From JAKSCF01 sp028279945 (GTDB lineage: Bacteria; Bacillota; Clostridia; Peptostreptococcales; JAAYPU01): a stretch of DNA of 64,000 nucleotides. Both the position numbers and the translations under genes were made by a program. Each line of letters opens with the position of its first letter. Position 1 is the stretch's first letter. Of this stretch, positions 8,140 through 17,195 are shown piece by piece. Where the stretch lies: NCBI GenBank assembly GCA_028279945.1, contig JANQMT010000105.1:1-64000 (forward strand), read 5' to 3'. The notes beneath the pieces are model-generated. The model was not told the origin of the DNA. It worked only from the letters and a program-made list of their open reading frames with translations, and made no database searches.

Positions 8140-8270
8140 GATCGAATTCATAGCCGTGCACAAGAGCTCGAGAATCGAGGCATAGAGGCTAAAGGGTATA
8201 TCGCAGACTAATGGAATCGAGAGGACATAGAAAAGCTTGTAGAGGCGGTTATAGGCGATTTTGGCAAAAA
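8140..8270 (+). pseudogene. Remnant of a short-chain dehydrogenase gene
   Basis: One frame downstream of hslO reads through a single in-frame TAA to give segments such as ELENRGIEAKGYIAD, then NREDIEKLVEAVIGDFGK. These resemble the segment of SDR/FabG-type dehydrogenases around the second and third Rossmann strands. The N-terminal cofactor loop and the catalytic YxxxK region are absent, and after FGK the similarity stops. No start or ribosome site is present. I read it as a decayed fragment. The recognition is by eye and the fragment is short. Confidence 0.5.
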
Positions 8271-8290
8271 GGGTATTATTGATGTATTTA

Positions 8291-8330
8291 AAAAGCCTCG
8301 AAAATCCATTGAATTTTCATGGCTTTTCTC
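8291..8330. terminator. Bidirectional terminator between hslO and the dihydropyrimidinase gene
   Basis: AAAAGCC ... GGCTTTT forms the outer stem and GAAAAT ... ATTTTC the inner stem, with a 2x2 internal loop. A and T tracts at both ends suit the two convergent genes. Confidence 0.75.
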
Positions 8331-8338
8331 TTAATTTT

Positions 8339-9715
8339 CTATAATGTAGGTCCATCAAAAAAGACTGGGTTGCATTTTACAAATTCGCCGTATCCTTTTT
8401 CACCTACAAAATCACCGTCTTTATAGACTAATTTTCCTCTAGAGAAAGTCATTACCGGATATCCTTGCATTTCTACGCCTTCCCAAATGGTATGATCAAT
8501 ATCTGAATGCATGTTATCTACAGATACTGTAAATGACTTATTAGGATCATAGATCACGATGTCAGCATCACTGCCGGCAGCGATGAACCCTTTTTGAGGT
8601 GCGCAGCCAAAGATTTTAGCCACATTGGTAGCACACAGCTCAACGGCTAGATTATAAGAGATGTTGCCTTTATTGGCTTCACTTAACATATATGGATAAA
8701 GGTTTTCTACACCCATGCATCCATTAGGAATCTTAGAAAAGTCATCTTTACCCCAATCTTTTTCGTAAGATTGGAATGGGCAGTGGTCGGTTGCTACAGT
8801 AGAAATATCACCGCGCTTAATTGCTGCCCAAAGTTCATCTTGGCTTTCTTGTCCTTTCATTGGAGGCGAGCAAACAAAGTTTCTGGCATCTTCACGCTTG
8901 TATACTTCACTAGTGAAATATAAATATTGCGGGCAAGTCTCAGCAAATATCGGATAGCCTTCATCTCTTGCTTGAGTAACAGCCTTAGCACCTTCAGCAT
9001 TGGCTAAATGCACGATATAAAGGGGCGCATTTAAATTTTTGGCCCAGTGAATCGCTCTTACATCAGCCTCTGCTTCTACAAATTCAGGACGGCTCAAATA
9101 GTGATACCATGGGGAAGTTAGACCTTTACTTAAATACTCTTCCACTCGAGAATCAATAATTTCTTTATTTTCAGCATGTACTTGAATAAGAGCCCCAACT
9201 TCTTTAGACTTTTCTAGGACTTTATAAAATACACCATCCGTAACGCCAAAATCATATACCATGAATACTTTAAAACTGGAAACACCATATTCTACAGATG
9301 TTTTCATTTCTTCTAAGACTTCAGGCGTTAAATCAGTAATGGCAGTATGAAAAGCATAATCAACACATGCTTGGGGATCACATAGCTTTCTTCTTCTTTC
9401 TGCTGCATCTATGAGACCCTCGCCTTTAGCTTGAATAACAAAGTCAAATACTGTGGTAACACCGCCGCAAGCACCCGCTCGGGTTCCGGCTTCGTAGCTG
9501 TCTGCCGATACAGTTCCCCCAAAAGGCATTTCTAAATGTGTATGACAATCGATAGCGCCGGGTAAAACCAATTTTCCTGAAGCGTCCACCACTTCAGTAC
9601 CTTTAGGATCAATATCTTCTGCAATCATGAATATTTTACCGTCTTTGACACCAATATCAGCCTTATAACTTTCTGTTGAAGTTATAATAGTACCATTCTT
9701 AATGACTAAATCCAT
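8339..9715 (-). CDS. Dihydropyrimidinase / D-hydantoinase
   Basis: A 458-residue cyclic amidohydrolase that opens the ring of dihydrouracil, dihydrothymine or hydantoins. The metal-site HxH is at residues 58-60 in DCHTHLEMPFGG. The lysine expected to be carbamylated is K149 in SSFKVFMVYD, and the later Asp ligand lies in TVATDHCPF. All key residues are in place. It is preceded by AGGAGG and lies downstream of an NCS1 nucleobase permease in the same direction, so uptake and ring opening of a pyrimidine or hydantoin are likely linked. The other genes of reductive pyrimidine breakdown are not in the window. Confidence 0.93.
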   Translation of the reverse strand: MDLVIKNGTIITSTESYKADIGVKDGKIFMIAEDIDPKGTEVVDASGKLVLPGAIDCHTHLEMPFGGTVSADSYEAGTRAGACGGVTTVFDFVIQAKGEGLIDAAERRRKLCDPQACVDYAFHTAITDLTPEVLEEMKTSVEYGVSSFKVFMVYDFGVTDGVFYKVLEKSKEVGALIQVHAENKEIIDSRVEEYLSKGLTSPWYHYLSRPEFVEAEADVRAIHWAKNLNAPLYIVHLANAEGAKAVTQARDEGYPIFAETCPQYLYFTSEVYKREDARNFVCSPPMKGQESQDELWAAIKRGDISTVATDHCPFQSYEKDWGKDDFSKIPNGCMGVENLYPYMLSEANKGNISYNLAVELCATNVAKIFGCAPQKGFIAAGSDADIVIYDPNKSFTVSVDNMHSDIDHTIWEGVEMQGYPVMTFSRGKLVYKDGDFVGEKGYGEFVKCNPVFFDGPTL

Positions 9716-9751
9716 AAAAATCGACCTCCTTTATAATAATATATATTTTTA

Positions 9752-9767
9752 TCCAATTAATATTGGA
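9752..9767. promoter_or_regulatory. Palindrome upstream of the dihydropyrimidinase gene
   Basis: TCCAATTAATATTGGA is a near-perfect palindrome 37 nt before the ATG. A longer relative, CCAATATTAATATTGG, occurs at 11836-11851 in the permease upstream region, hinting at a shared regulator. Confidence 0.4.
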
Positions 9768-9858
9768 ATATTTTCAATCTTAATTACAATTATCTAGATT
9801 TTTGTAGTTTATGGTGAATAATCTTGTATTATGTATACAAAAAAATACAAAATTAATT

Positions 9859-9894
9859 GAGAGGGGGAAATAAAAAACTCTTATTTTCCCCTCT
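9859..9894 (-). terminator. Probable terminator after the NCS1 permease gene
   Basis: AGAGGGG(G)AAATAA pairs with TTATTTTCCCCTCT around a short A/C-rich loop, 31 nt past the permease stop. The T-tract on the minus strand is weak, so partial read-through into the dihydropyrimidinase gene is possible. Confidence 0.5.
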
Positions 9895-9924
9895 AATACT
9901 AACGAATATAGAAATAACGTTTAT

Positions 9925-11418
9925 CTATCTTTCTGTAATGGCAGCGTCTTCGCTTTCTGATAACAATGAAGAAGTATCGGACTTCATTAATGCCGGATAG
10001 ATAAGTAACGCTAAAACAAATCCTACAATCCAACCATTGTCTCTAAAGAAAGCCAATGCATCAATGAAGATGCCTAACAGCGGAAGGATGATGGATAGTA
10101 CCCAGGTATAAATAGCTTTATAGTTAATACCATTGCTGTACCAATACTTGCCTTCGCTTCCTTTAAACAATGAACTAACATCCAATCTTTTCTGTCTAAA
10201 GATATAGTAATCTGCAATGTACATACCGGCTAGAGGGCCTAAGAATAATCCGTAGAACCCTAAGAAATTAAAGTAAGCAACGGCATTCTCCATGAGTTTC
10301 CAAGGCATTATTGCAATCCCTAAAATACCTGTGATTAAAGCACCGGTACTGTAAGATATTTTTTGAGGATTAATGTTGGAAATACCATTGGCAGGCGCTA
10401 CTACGTTTGCGGCAATGTTTGTAGTTAATGTTGCAATTACAATACCTATAGCACCTAGTATTGAAGCAATTGGATTACCTATGTTTGCTACAACGTCAAC
10501 CGGATCCCAAAGGAATTCACCAAATAATAATTTTGTTGCGCCTGTAACGAAAACACCTACAAAAGCAAATGCAGCCATTGTAGTCGGTAAACCAAGTAAT
10601 TGTCCATTAAATTGGTTTTTCTGAGTTTTGGCATAACGGCTAAAGTCAGGAATGTTCAACGCCAGAGTTGACCAAAATGCAATATTACCTGTAAGACCAA
10701 TCAGGAATATTTTCCAGAAAGTTCCAGGAGCATAGGTTGCAGGCAGGTTAAGGATTTCACCGGTAGAGTAACCCGCACCGGTAACTGCAGACACTGCCCA
10801 AATCATTAAACCTACAGATAAAACACCAAGAATTGGCGCACCCCAAGATTCCATGAACTTGATAGCCTCTGTACCTTTATAAGCGATGATAACGTTTAAA
10901 GCCCAGAAAACAATGAAAGATACCCATATGCCACCTGACCAGTTTGCCCAGCCTGCACTTAATGAACTAATTACACCATTAAGTGCACCGCCACCGATCC
11001 AGCATTGAATACCAAACCAACCGGCAGCTACACCGGCACGGGCGATTGAAGCAATATGCGCACCTTGTATACCAAATGATAATCTTGCAAATACCGGATA
11101 AGGAATACCATATTTAGTACCTGCATGAGAGTTTAACTGCATTGGAATCAAAACAATCAAATTACCTAATGCAATGTTCAATATCGCTTGCCACCAGGAA
11201 AGGCCGTTAGCCATAAGACCTGAAGCCAGCATGTAAGTAGGAATACACACAGACATACCTACCCACAATGAAGCGATGTTGTAAGTACCCCAAGTTCTGC
11301 TGGATAACTTTGTTGGAGCAAGGTCATCATTGTAATATTGGGAACTTTTTAATTCGGATCTAGCCTCATCTGTAAGCTCGTATAAGCCGTTTACTTCTCG
11401 TTGAGTAATTTTTGTCAT
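9925..11418 (-). CDS. NCS1-family nucleobase permease
   Basis: A 497-residue membrane transporter with about twelve hydrophobic segments. It matches the NCS1 (nucleobase:cation symporter-1) family that imports uracil, allantoin, hydantoins or cytosine. Family features are visible: WGTYNIASLWVGM near the first helix, the helix-3 segment YGIPYPVFARLSFG, and NIPDFSRYAK in the middle. The GGAGGTG site lies close to the ATG. The adjacent dihydropyrimidinase points to uracil, dihydropyrimidine or hydantoin as cargo. Upstream is a consensus sigma-54 promoter with several palindromes, so expression probably needs an enhancer-binding activator. Confidence 0.92.
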   Translation of the reverse strand: MTKITQREVNGLYELTDEARSELKSSQYYNDDLAPTKLSSRTWGTYNIASLWVGMSVCIPTYMLASGLMANGLSWWQAILNIALGNLIVLIPMQLNSHAGTKYGIPYPVFARLSFGIQGAHIASIARAGVAAGWFGIQCWIGGGALNGVISSLSAGWANWSGGIWVSFIVFWALNVIIAYKGTEAIKFMESWGAPILGVLSVGLMIWAVSAVTGAGYSTGEILNLPATYAPGTFWKIFLIGLTGNIAFWSTLALNIPDFSRYAKTQKNQFNGQLLGLPTTMAAFAFVGVFVTGATKLLFGEFLWDPVDVVANIGNPIASILGAIGIVIATLTTNIAANVVAPANGISNINPQKISYSTGALITGILGIAIMPWKLMENAVAYFNFLGFYGLFLGPLAGMYIADYYIFRQKRLDVSSLFKGSEGKYWYSNGINYKAIYTWVLSIILPLLGIFIDALAFFRDNGWIVGFVLALLIYPALMKSDTSSLLSESEDAAITER

Positions 11419-11571
11419 ACTTGTTTACACCTCCATATAACTTACAATTATTTAAAAAATAAAGACACATATATTTTTCCGAAATCTGAATGTCTTATCC
11501 ACCTCCTTGATTCATTTCGGCAAAATATCAATATAAGTAAATTGTAGCTATGTAAATATTATAATTAATTT

Positions 11572-11588
11572 TGCAATAATTATGCCAT
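11572..11588 (-). promoter_or_regulatory. Sigma-54 promoter upstream of the NCS1 permease
   Basis: On the minus strand TGGCATAATTATTGCA fits TGGYAYRNNNNTTGCW at every defined base, with GG and GC exactly ten bases apart. The start would be near 11560, giving a leader of about 140 nt. RpoN is encoded at 28.3 kb in this window. Confidence 0.75.
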
Positions 11589-12006
11589 AGCTTTAAAAGC
11601 TTGTATTTTAAAGCTTTTATCAGAAAAGGAATGCTTTAACATGTTCATTTATACAAATAATTGATTCAAAATTAAATCAAAAAAATAAAAACATGTTTAA
11701 AAAAATTCTGAAAAATAAGTAAAATTAAGAGATTAAAGCGATGATTCATTGATGAATCTCATAGACCCTTAAAGGTTGAATGTATATTTTGAATAATTTA
11801 AAAGTTCTAAAATCATTGAATTTATACGGCTTGTACCAATATTAATATTGGAAATGGTATCGCATAATGGCAAAAAATAGTATAAAATGATTCTTAAATG
11901 AATCAATTTGCCTCCGTATAGAAATTTTATCATATATTTACATAAAATAGAAGTTCGGATTGAACTTTCAAGTAAGAAAAATCAATTTGCCTAAAAATAT
12001 CATATC
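11589..12006. promoter_or_regulatory. Gene-free, palindrome-rich upstream activator region
   Basis: No coding frame is supported here. The stretch holds GATTC-N6-GAATC at 11743-11758 and 11889-11904, a degenerate copy (GATTC-N6-AAATC) at 11663-11678, the palindrome CCAATATTAATATTGG at 11836-11851, and a 13-bp direct repeat AATCAATTTGCCT at 11901-11913 and 11980-11992. Lying about 100-430 bp upstream of the sigma-54 start, these are plausible binding sites for an enhancer-binding protein. The activator gene is not seen in the window. Confidence 0.5.
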
Positions 12007-12630
12007 TTAATTTTTTATTCCATAAAATAAGATGTTCAGAATTTCCTCAATATCTTCTGATGATAATGCCGGCGTATTAGTAATTTTTCCTTCTATTCTA
12101 AGTAAATGTAAATGTTTTTGCTGAATATTCATTTGATAAGTATGTAATGTACCCAATATGGCTGAAGCAGCCATATTGGGATCTGTTTCTATGAATTGCC
12201 CGTCTGAAATGCCTTTTTCAATAATCTCTTTAACAATACCAAACCTTAAATCCGCTGACTTATGAAGACACATATAAACATTAGAACTGCTGAAATACTT
12301 TGGATTGACGAAAGTATCCAGAACAAGAAAAAACATCTGGCTGCTGGAGCTGACATTTTTACTTTCATACTCCATAAATTTAGTCAGCCTTTCAATTGCA
12401 CAATCTATTTCAGACAAAATGTCTTGCAGATTGATGTAAAATTGAAATATTTTAACCTCGAAAATTTCAAGCAATATACTTTGTTTGCTGGAAAAATATT
12501 CATAAACAGTACTTTTTCCAATATTCGCTTTCTCTGCTATATCGCTTATCTTAGTATTATGATACCCATTTATAGCGAAAAGGTCTATAGCTGAGTTTAA
12601 AATAATCTCTTTTTTCTTTTGCTTTTTCAA
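12007..12630 (-). CDS. TetR/AcrR-family repressor of the RND operon
   Basis: A 207-residue TetR-type regulator. The N-terminal helix-turn-helix (about residues 8-54) reads ILNSAIDLFAINGYHNTKISDIAEKANIGKSTVYEYF, close to the family consensus. The remainder is a diverged ligand-binding domain. The gene is last in a leftward operon, 18 nt after the RND pump gene, so it probably represses its own operon through the palindrome at 16925-16940 and is released by a pump substrate. No terminator was found after it. Confidence 0.9.
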   Translation of the reverse strand: MKKQKKKEIILNSAIDLFAINGYHNTKISDIAEKANIGKSTVYEYFSSKQSILLEIFEVKIFQFYINLQDILSEIDCAIERLTKFMEYESKNVSSSSQMFFLVLDTFVNPKYFSSSNVYMCLHKSADLRFGIVKEIIEKGISDGQFIETDPNMAASAILGTLHTYQMNIQQKHLHLLRIEGKITNTPALSSEDIEEILNILFYGIKN

Positions 12631-12648
12631 TTTTCTACCACCTTTTAT

Positions 12649-15600
12649 TTATGCTGTAGTATGCTTTTTTTTGCTTATCTTACGCTTTACATCGTCTAGT
12701 AAAGAATACAGTACAGGTATAAGGATCAGTGTAACCAAGGTTGAGAAACTCAAACCGCCAATAACGGATACGCCCATAGGCGCTTGGATTTCGGACCCTT
12801 CACCAATCCCTAAGGCCAATGGTGTTAACCCAAGCACTGTGGTTAAGGTGGTCATAAGTATAGGACGGAGTCGTGTTTTGCCTGCGTTGATAATAGCGCT
12901 TTTTCTTTCAACTCCGGATTTACGTTGCTGGTTAATAAAATCGATGAGAACAATTGCATTGTTAACAACGATACCTGCAAGTACAATTAATCCAATAAAA
13001 GCCGGTAATGATAAGGGTTTTCCTGTGAAAAATAATCCCAAGAAAGCGCCTGTTAATGCAAAAGGCACCGACATCATAATAATAAACGGCTGCAATAGCG
13101 ATTCAAATTGTGAAGCCAGAATCATGTAAACCAATAATATAGATAAGAGCAGTGCTAAAGATAAATCAGCAAAAGCTTCTTGCATGTCTTTTTGCTGCCC
13201 ACCCATTTCATAGGAATATCCAAAAGGCATGGTATATTCGGACAGCTTTTCAGATATTTCTCTGGACACTGATCCTAAATCCCTTCCATATAGTTTAGAA
13301 GAGATGGTTATGGTTCTGACTTGGTTTTCTCTTTGAATCTGAGAAGGAGAATTACCGTATTCGAATTTTGCGATCTGACCTACCGGAACGTACTGACCTG
13401 TAGGAGATTGAACCAGTATTTGTTTCATGCCTTCAATAGATTCTTGAGCAGTGCTGCTAAGAGAAATACTTATATCAATTTCATCTCCGTCTACTTTATA
13501 AGTTGTAGCGGCAGTCCCTGTGAGGGAGGATTCTAAAGTTTTTGCTAATTGATATGCTGTGATACCAAAATAAGAGGACTTTTGCCTGTCAAGGAAAACG
13601 CGGATTTCCGGATTACCTTCTTCTACGTCCGTATCTATCTCTGTTGTCCCTTCAACTGAAGCAACCATTGTTATTATGTCTTCTGATATTTCTCTTAATG
13701 TAGTCAAGTCATCGCCTTGTATTTTAATCTCAATTGGAGCAGCTCCCCCTCCGCCGGAGGACTGAGAAGATTCTGTTAATGCATATTCCGCTCCTGATAG
13801 AGTGGATAGTTCATTTCTGATTTCTGTGGCTATATCACTGGTGGTTCGCTTTCTTTCTTCTTGTGTAACCAATTCCACACGAATGGTTGAGGTGTTTTGA
13901 TTGGCACCCATACTAAAAAATGAGCTTGCGCCAATAGAGACAGTATAGGTTTTTACCTCATCGATGGTTGCGATATAGCTTTCAATATCCATTATAATCT
14001 CATCCGTATCTTCTAATGAAGTGCCATAAGGGGTTGTGATGTCAATCGTTAAGCTTCCTTCATCAGCCTGCGGGAATAGTTCACCGCCAATAACACCTAA
14101 TAAGCCCAATGATACTACAAATAATACAACTGCAACGGCAATGGTTCTTTTTCTTCTTACTAAAGATTTTTCTAATAGAATCACATATTTGGAAGAAATC
14201 ATATGGATGAATTTCTCCATAAAGTTTAATTTTGATTTTATGCGTGAGAATTTGCTCTTCTTAGCTTGTTCATTAATGATTTCAGGGGTTTGTCGGACCG
14301 ATAAAAATTTCGAGCACAACATGGGCACAACGGTAATGGCTACACCAAAAGAAGCAAGCAGCGAAAACGTAACCGTAAAGGATAATTCTTTAAATAAGAT
14401 TGCTGTAAATCCTTTTACAAATACCACAGGGAGAAATACAGCTACGGTTGTCATGGTGGAAGCAAAAATAGCCGCTGTGACTTCTTTTGATCCATTGATG
14501 GCCGCATCCAAAGAAGGGACACCATCTTCTTGTAAACGATAAATATTTTCAAGTACTACAATAGAATTATCTACAAGCATCCCTACTCCAAGAGCCAGAC
14601 CGCCTAAAGATATGATATTTAAAGTAATATCATTAAAATACATTAAAGCAAAAGTAGCGATAACGGAAACCGGTATAGCAATAGCTATAATTAATGTGGA
14701 ACGCATGCTGTATAAAAATAAGAATAGCACGACTATGGCCAACAGGCCTCCAATCATGGCAGTTCTTGAAACATTAGAAACCGCTCTGTTGATAAAATCT
14801 GCTTGATTGTAACCTATTGATACTTCCAAATCAGGATATTCCTGCTGTATATCATCCAATGTGCTAAGGACTCTATCTGCTGTAGTGACGGTATTCGCAG
14901 TTGATTGCTTTGTCAAAATAACGCCAATAGAAGGAACCCCGTTTACTCTGCTTAGAGCATCTCGTTCTTTGAAACCTTCCTCGATATAAGCGATATCTGA
15001 TAAAACAATAAGCTCACCAGTGGGGATCATAATAGGAATATTCTTAATTTCATCTATGGACTGAAACTCACCAATGGTTCTAACCAGCATTTCTTTAGAG
15101 CCTTTGTCTACATTTCCACTGGGAAGATTGATGTTCTCACTGGATAGAGTCGAACTGATTTGAGATAAGCTCAGTTGATATCCGGTCAGTTTTTCCTGAT
15201 CGATGGTAATGGCAATTTCCTCTTCAAGACCTCCAAAAATATCTGCTGAAGCGACACCGCCAATCCTTTCCAGTTTTGAGTCTATTTCCTTATCAATGAG
15301 TGTATGTAATTCGGAAAGGGGCATTTCCGATGAAAATTGAATCTCCATAATAGGGAGCATTTGAGGGTTTATTTTAAAAACCATGGGGTCTGATGAATTA
15401 TCGGGCAAATAATCACTTAAAATAGCAACTTTTTCCCGCATTTCCAATGAAGCAAAGTTCATATCCGTTCCGTACTCGAACTCTGCTACGACCAGTGAGC
15501 TGCCTTCGCTGGAAATAGAGGTAAGGGCTTTTAAGTTCTCGACGGTAGCTAATTGTTGTTCAATAGGTTTTGTAATCAAAGTTTCAATTTCTTCAGGGGC

Positions 15601-15762
15601 TGTATTGGGATATTGAACGATGACCAAAGCAACGGGTACCTCCATACTTGGATATAAATCCAAAGGTATCATGGTAAAAGATACAACACCTAATAAAATA
15701 ACGATCAGCATAAACATTAAGGTAGTAACAGGGCGTTTTACTGAAAATCCAGATATATTCAT
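12649..15762 (-). CDS. RND-family efflux pump permease
   Basis: A 1037-residue resistance-nodulation-division transporter of the hydrophobe/amphiphile (HAE1/AcrB-like) group. It shows the duplicated plan: N-terminal helix, large outer loop, six-helix bundle, then repeat. The proton-relay region is seen in GGLALGVGMLVDNSIVVLENIYR and its second-half match GLIVLAGIVVNNAIVLIDFIN. Pumps like this export drugs or lipophilic compounds using the proton gradient. It starts 12 nt after the adaptor gene. No outer-membrane factor is encoded, as expected for a single-membrane Firmicute. Confidence 0.94.
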   Translation of the reverse strand: MNISGFSVKRPVTTLMFMLIVILLGVVSFTMIPLDLYPSMEVPVALVIVQYPNTAPEEIETLITKPIEQQLATVENLKALTSISSEGSSLVVAEFEYGTDMNFASLEMREKVAILSDYLPDNSSDPMVFKINPQMLPIMEIQFSSEMPLSELHTLIDKEIDSKLERIGGVASADIFGGLEEEIAITIDQEKLTGYQLSLSQISSTLSSENINLPSGNVDKGSKEMLVRTIGEFQSIDEIKNIPIMIPTGELIVLSDIAYIEEGFKERDALSRVNGVPSIGVILTKQSTANTVTTADRVLSTLDDIQQEYPDLEVSIGYNQADFINRAVSNVSRTAMIGGLLAIVVLFLFLYSMRSTLIIAIAIPVSVIATFALMYFNDITLNIISLGGLALGVGMLVDNSIVVLENIYRLQEDGVPSLDAAINGSKEVTAAIFASTMTTVAVFLPVVFVKGFTAILFKELSFTVTFSLLASFGVAITVVPMLCSKFLSVRQTPEIINEQAKKSKFSRIKSKLNFMEKFIHMISSKYVILLEKSLVRRKRTIAVAVVLFVVSLGLLGVIGGELFPQADEGSLTIDITTPYGTSLEDTDEIIMDIESYIATIDEVKTYTVSIGASSFFSMGANQNTSTIRVELVTQEERKRTTSDIATEIRNELSTLSGAEYALTESSQSSGGGGAAPIEIKIQGDDLTTLREISEDIITMVASVEGTTEIDTDVEEGNPEIRVFLDRQKSSYFGITAYQLAKTLESSLTGTAATTYKVDGDEIDISISLSSTAQESIEGMKQILVQSPTGQYVPVGQIAKFEYGNSPSQIQRENQVRTITISSKLYGRDLGSVSREISEKLSEYTMPFGYSYEMGGQQKDMQEAFADLSLALLLSILLVYMILASQFESLLQPFIIMMSVPFALTGAFLGLFFTGKPLSLPAFIGLIVLAGIVVNNAIVLIDFINQQRKSGVERKSAIINAGKTRLRPILMTTLTTVLGLTPLALGIGEGSEIQAPMGVSVIGGLSFSTLVTLILIPVLYSLLDDVKRKISKKKHTTA

Positions 15763-15773
15763 AATATCAACTC

Positions 15774-16910
15774 CTAGTCTACGACAGTAACTTGACTGCC
15801 TTCATCCAGATAATATTGTCCTTGGGTAATAATGGTGCTGCCTTCGGTAAGTCCTTCAAGTATTTCTGCATATTCGCCATTATCAATGCCTACAGTTACT
15901 TTCTTAAAATGAGCTTGATTACCGTTTAATACGGCTACTACCGTTTGACCGCCTTTGATAATCACCGAATCAGATGGAACCGCTAATACATCCTTTTTAC
16001 TTTCAGAAGTAATATGGATTTCTGCAAACATGCCTGATTTGATCAATGTATCGGTATTATCAATAGAAACCTTAAGAGGATATGTTAGTGATCCCTGTGC
16101 CGGTGCAGGTGATAAAGCCGTGATGGTGCCTCCAAACTCCTCATCGGAAGCAGAAGAAACATAAACTTTTACGGAATCACCTATATGGACTTTATTAATT
16201 AAATGCTCTGAGATACTGGTTTCTATCTCCACTGTGTCAATATTGGCAACTGCCACTGCCGGCATTGCTTGAGAAGCAATTTCACCTTCATTGATATTAA
16301 CTAAGGTAACGTAACCATTGATGGGTGAGGTAATAATTGTATTGTCTAAAGCATCTTTAGCACTATTCAAACCGGCTTGAGCTTGAGTCATAGCTTGATA
16401 TGTACTATTGCTTTGAAGCTGTGCTTGCTCATATTGTTGCTTGGAAACAGCGCCTTCACTAAAGAGGGTTTTGGTTCTTTCATAATTTGATTTAGCATTG
16501 TTATAAGCGTCTTTGGCTTGGTTATATGCGGCCAATGCTTGATTATAACTATTTTGAACTTGTTCTTTATCCAGTTCAAACAAAGGCGTGCCTATAGCAA
16601 CTTTAGTACCAAGATCTACATGTATTTTGGTAACTTCACCTGATATCATGGGTATAATAGAGGCCTCTTCAACAGGTTCAATCCTTCCTGTAAGAGGTGT
16701 CATAACTTCTAAATCCATTTTTCCTGCTACGGTAGTTTTAACATTAATACTCTGATCTTGAGTTATGGGAGCAGGTGTATCCTTAGAACCAAACATAATA
16801 AATGCTGCTATAGCCAGAACGATAACAACAATAACTCCTATGACAACTTTTTTATTGATTTTTTTCTTTTTCTTATTATTTGTTTTCATGTTGTTTTCAA
16901 CATTTGACAT
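15774..16910 (-). CDS. RND efflux adaptor (membrane fusion protein)
   Basis: A 378-residue HlyD/AcrA-type adaptor. A lysine/asparagine-rich cytoplasmic start is followed by one membrane helix (about residues 24-44). Next come a biotinyl-lipoyl half motif, a coiled-coil hairpin rich in A, Q and N (roughly residues 110-190), the second lipoyl half (INGYVTLVNINEGE) and beta-barrel domains. It would link the pump to the exterior side of the membrane. It is first in the operon, behind a good sigma-A promoter and a TetR-type palindrome. Confidence 0.92.
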   Translation of the reverse strand: MSNVENNMKTNNKKKKKINKKVVIGVIVVIVLAIAAFIMFGSKDTPAPITQDQSINVKTTVAGKMDLEVMTPLTGRIEPVEEASIIPMISGEVTKIHVDLGTKVAIGTPLFELDKEQVQNSYNQALAAYNQAKDAYNNAKSNYERTKTLFSEGAVSKQQYEQAQLQSNSTYQAMTQAQAGLNSAKDALDNTIITSPINGYVTLVNINEGEIASQAMPAVAVANIDTVEIETSISEHLINKVHIGDSVKVYVSSASDEEFGGTITALSPAPAQGSLTYPLKVSIDNTDTLIKSGMFAEIHITSESKKDVLAVPSDSVIIKGGQTVVAVLNGNQAHFKKVTVGIDNGEYAEILEGLTEGSTIITQGQYYLDEGSQVTVVD

Positions 16911-16924
16911 GGTATACCTCCTAC

Positions 16925-16940
16925 CCGACCGGTGGGTCGG
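16925..16940. promoter_or_regulatory. TetR-type operator of the RND operon
   Basis: CCGACC-N4-GGTCGG is a perfect inverted repeat that stands out by its GC content. It lies between the promoter and the ribosome site of the adaptor gene, where a bound repressor would block early transcription. The operon encodes its own TetR protein. Confidence 0.75.
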
Positions 16941-16954
16941 AAAATGTTATAATC

Positions 16955-16983
16955 ATATTACTAATTTGTTAGACTAAAGTCAA
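16955..16983 (-). promoter_or_regulatory. Sigma-A promoter of the RND operon
   Basis: On the minus strand TTGACT (16978-16983), a 17-nt spacer and TAATAT (16955-16960). The start falls just before the operator. Confidence 0.7.
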
Positions 16984-17195
16984 TAGTTTTAGTTGAATAT
17001 TATTTCACAAATAAAATATATATGGATATTGTTAAAATATTCTTAGAGAAATATTAAGAATAAAATAATGGATTCAAATTATAAAAACAATTAAAAAACT
17101 TAATTTTAGTATGGTTTGATATTTAAAAAATAATTATAATAAAATAAGGGCTGACAAACTGGGTCAAAACAGCAAAACTGTAAAGGATGATTGCC

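Noticed and set aside
14036..14542. A 168-codon frame opposite the RND pump gene
   Set aside because: It is antisense to a full-length transporter gene with intact motifs. No ribosome site or family match.
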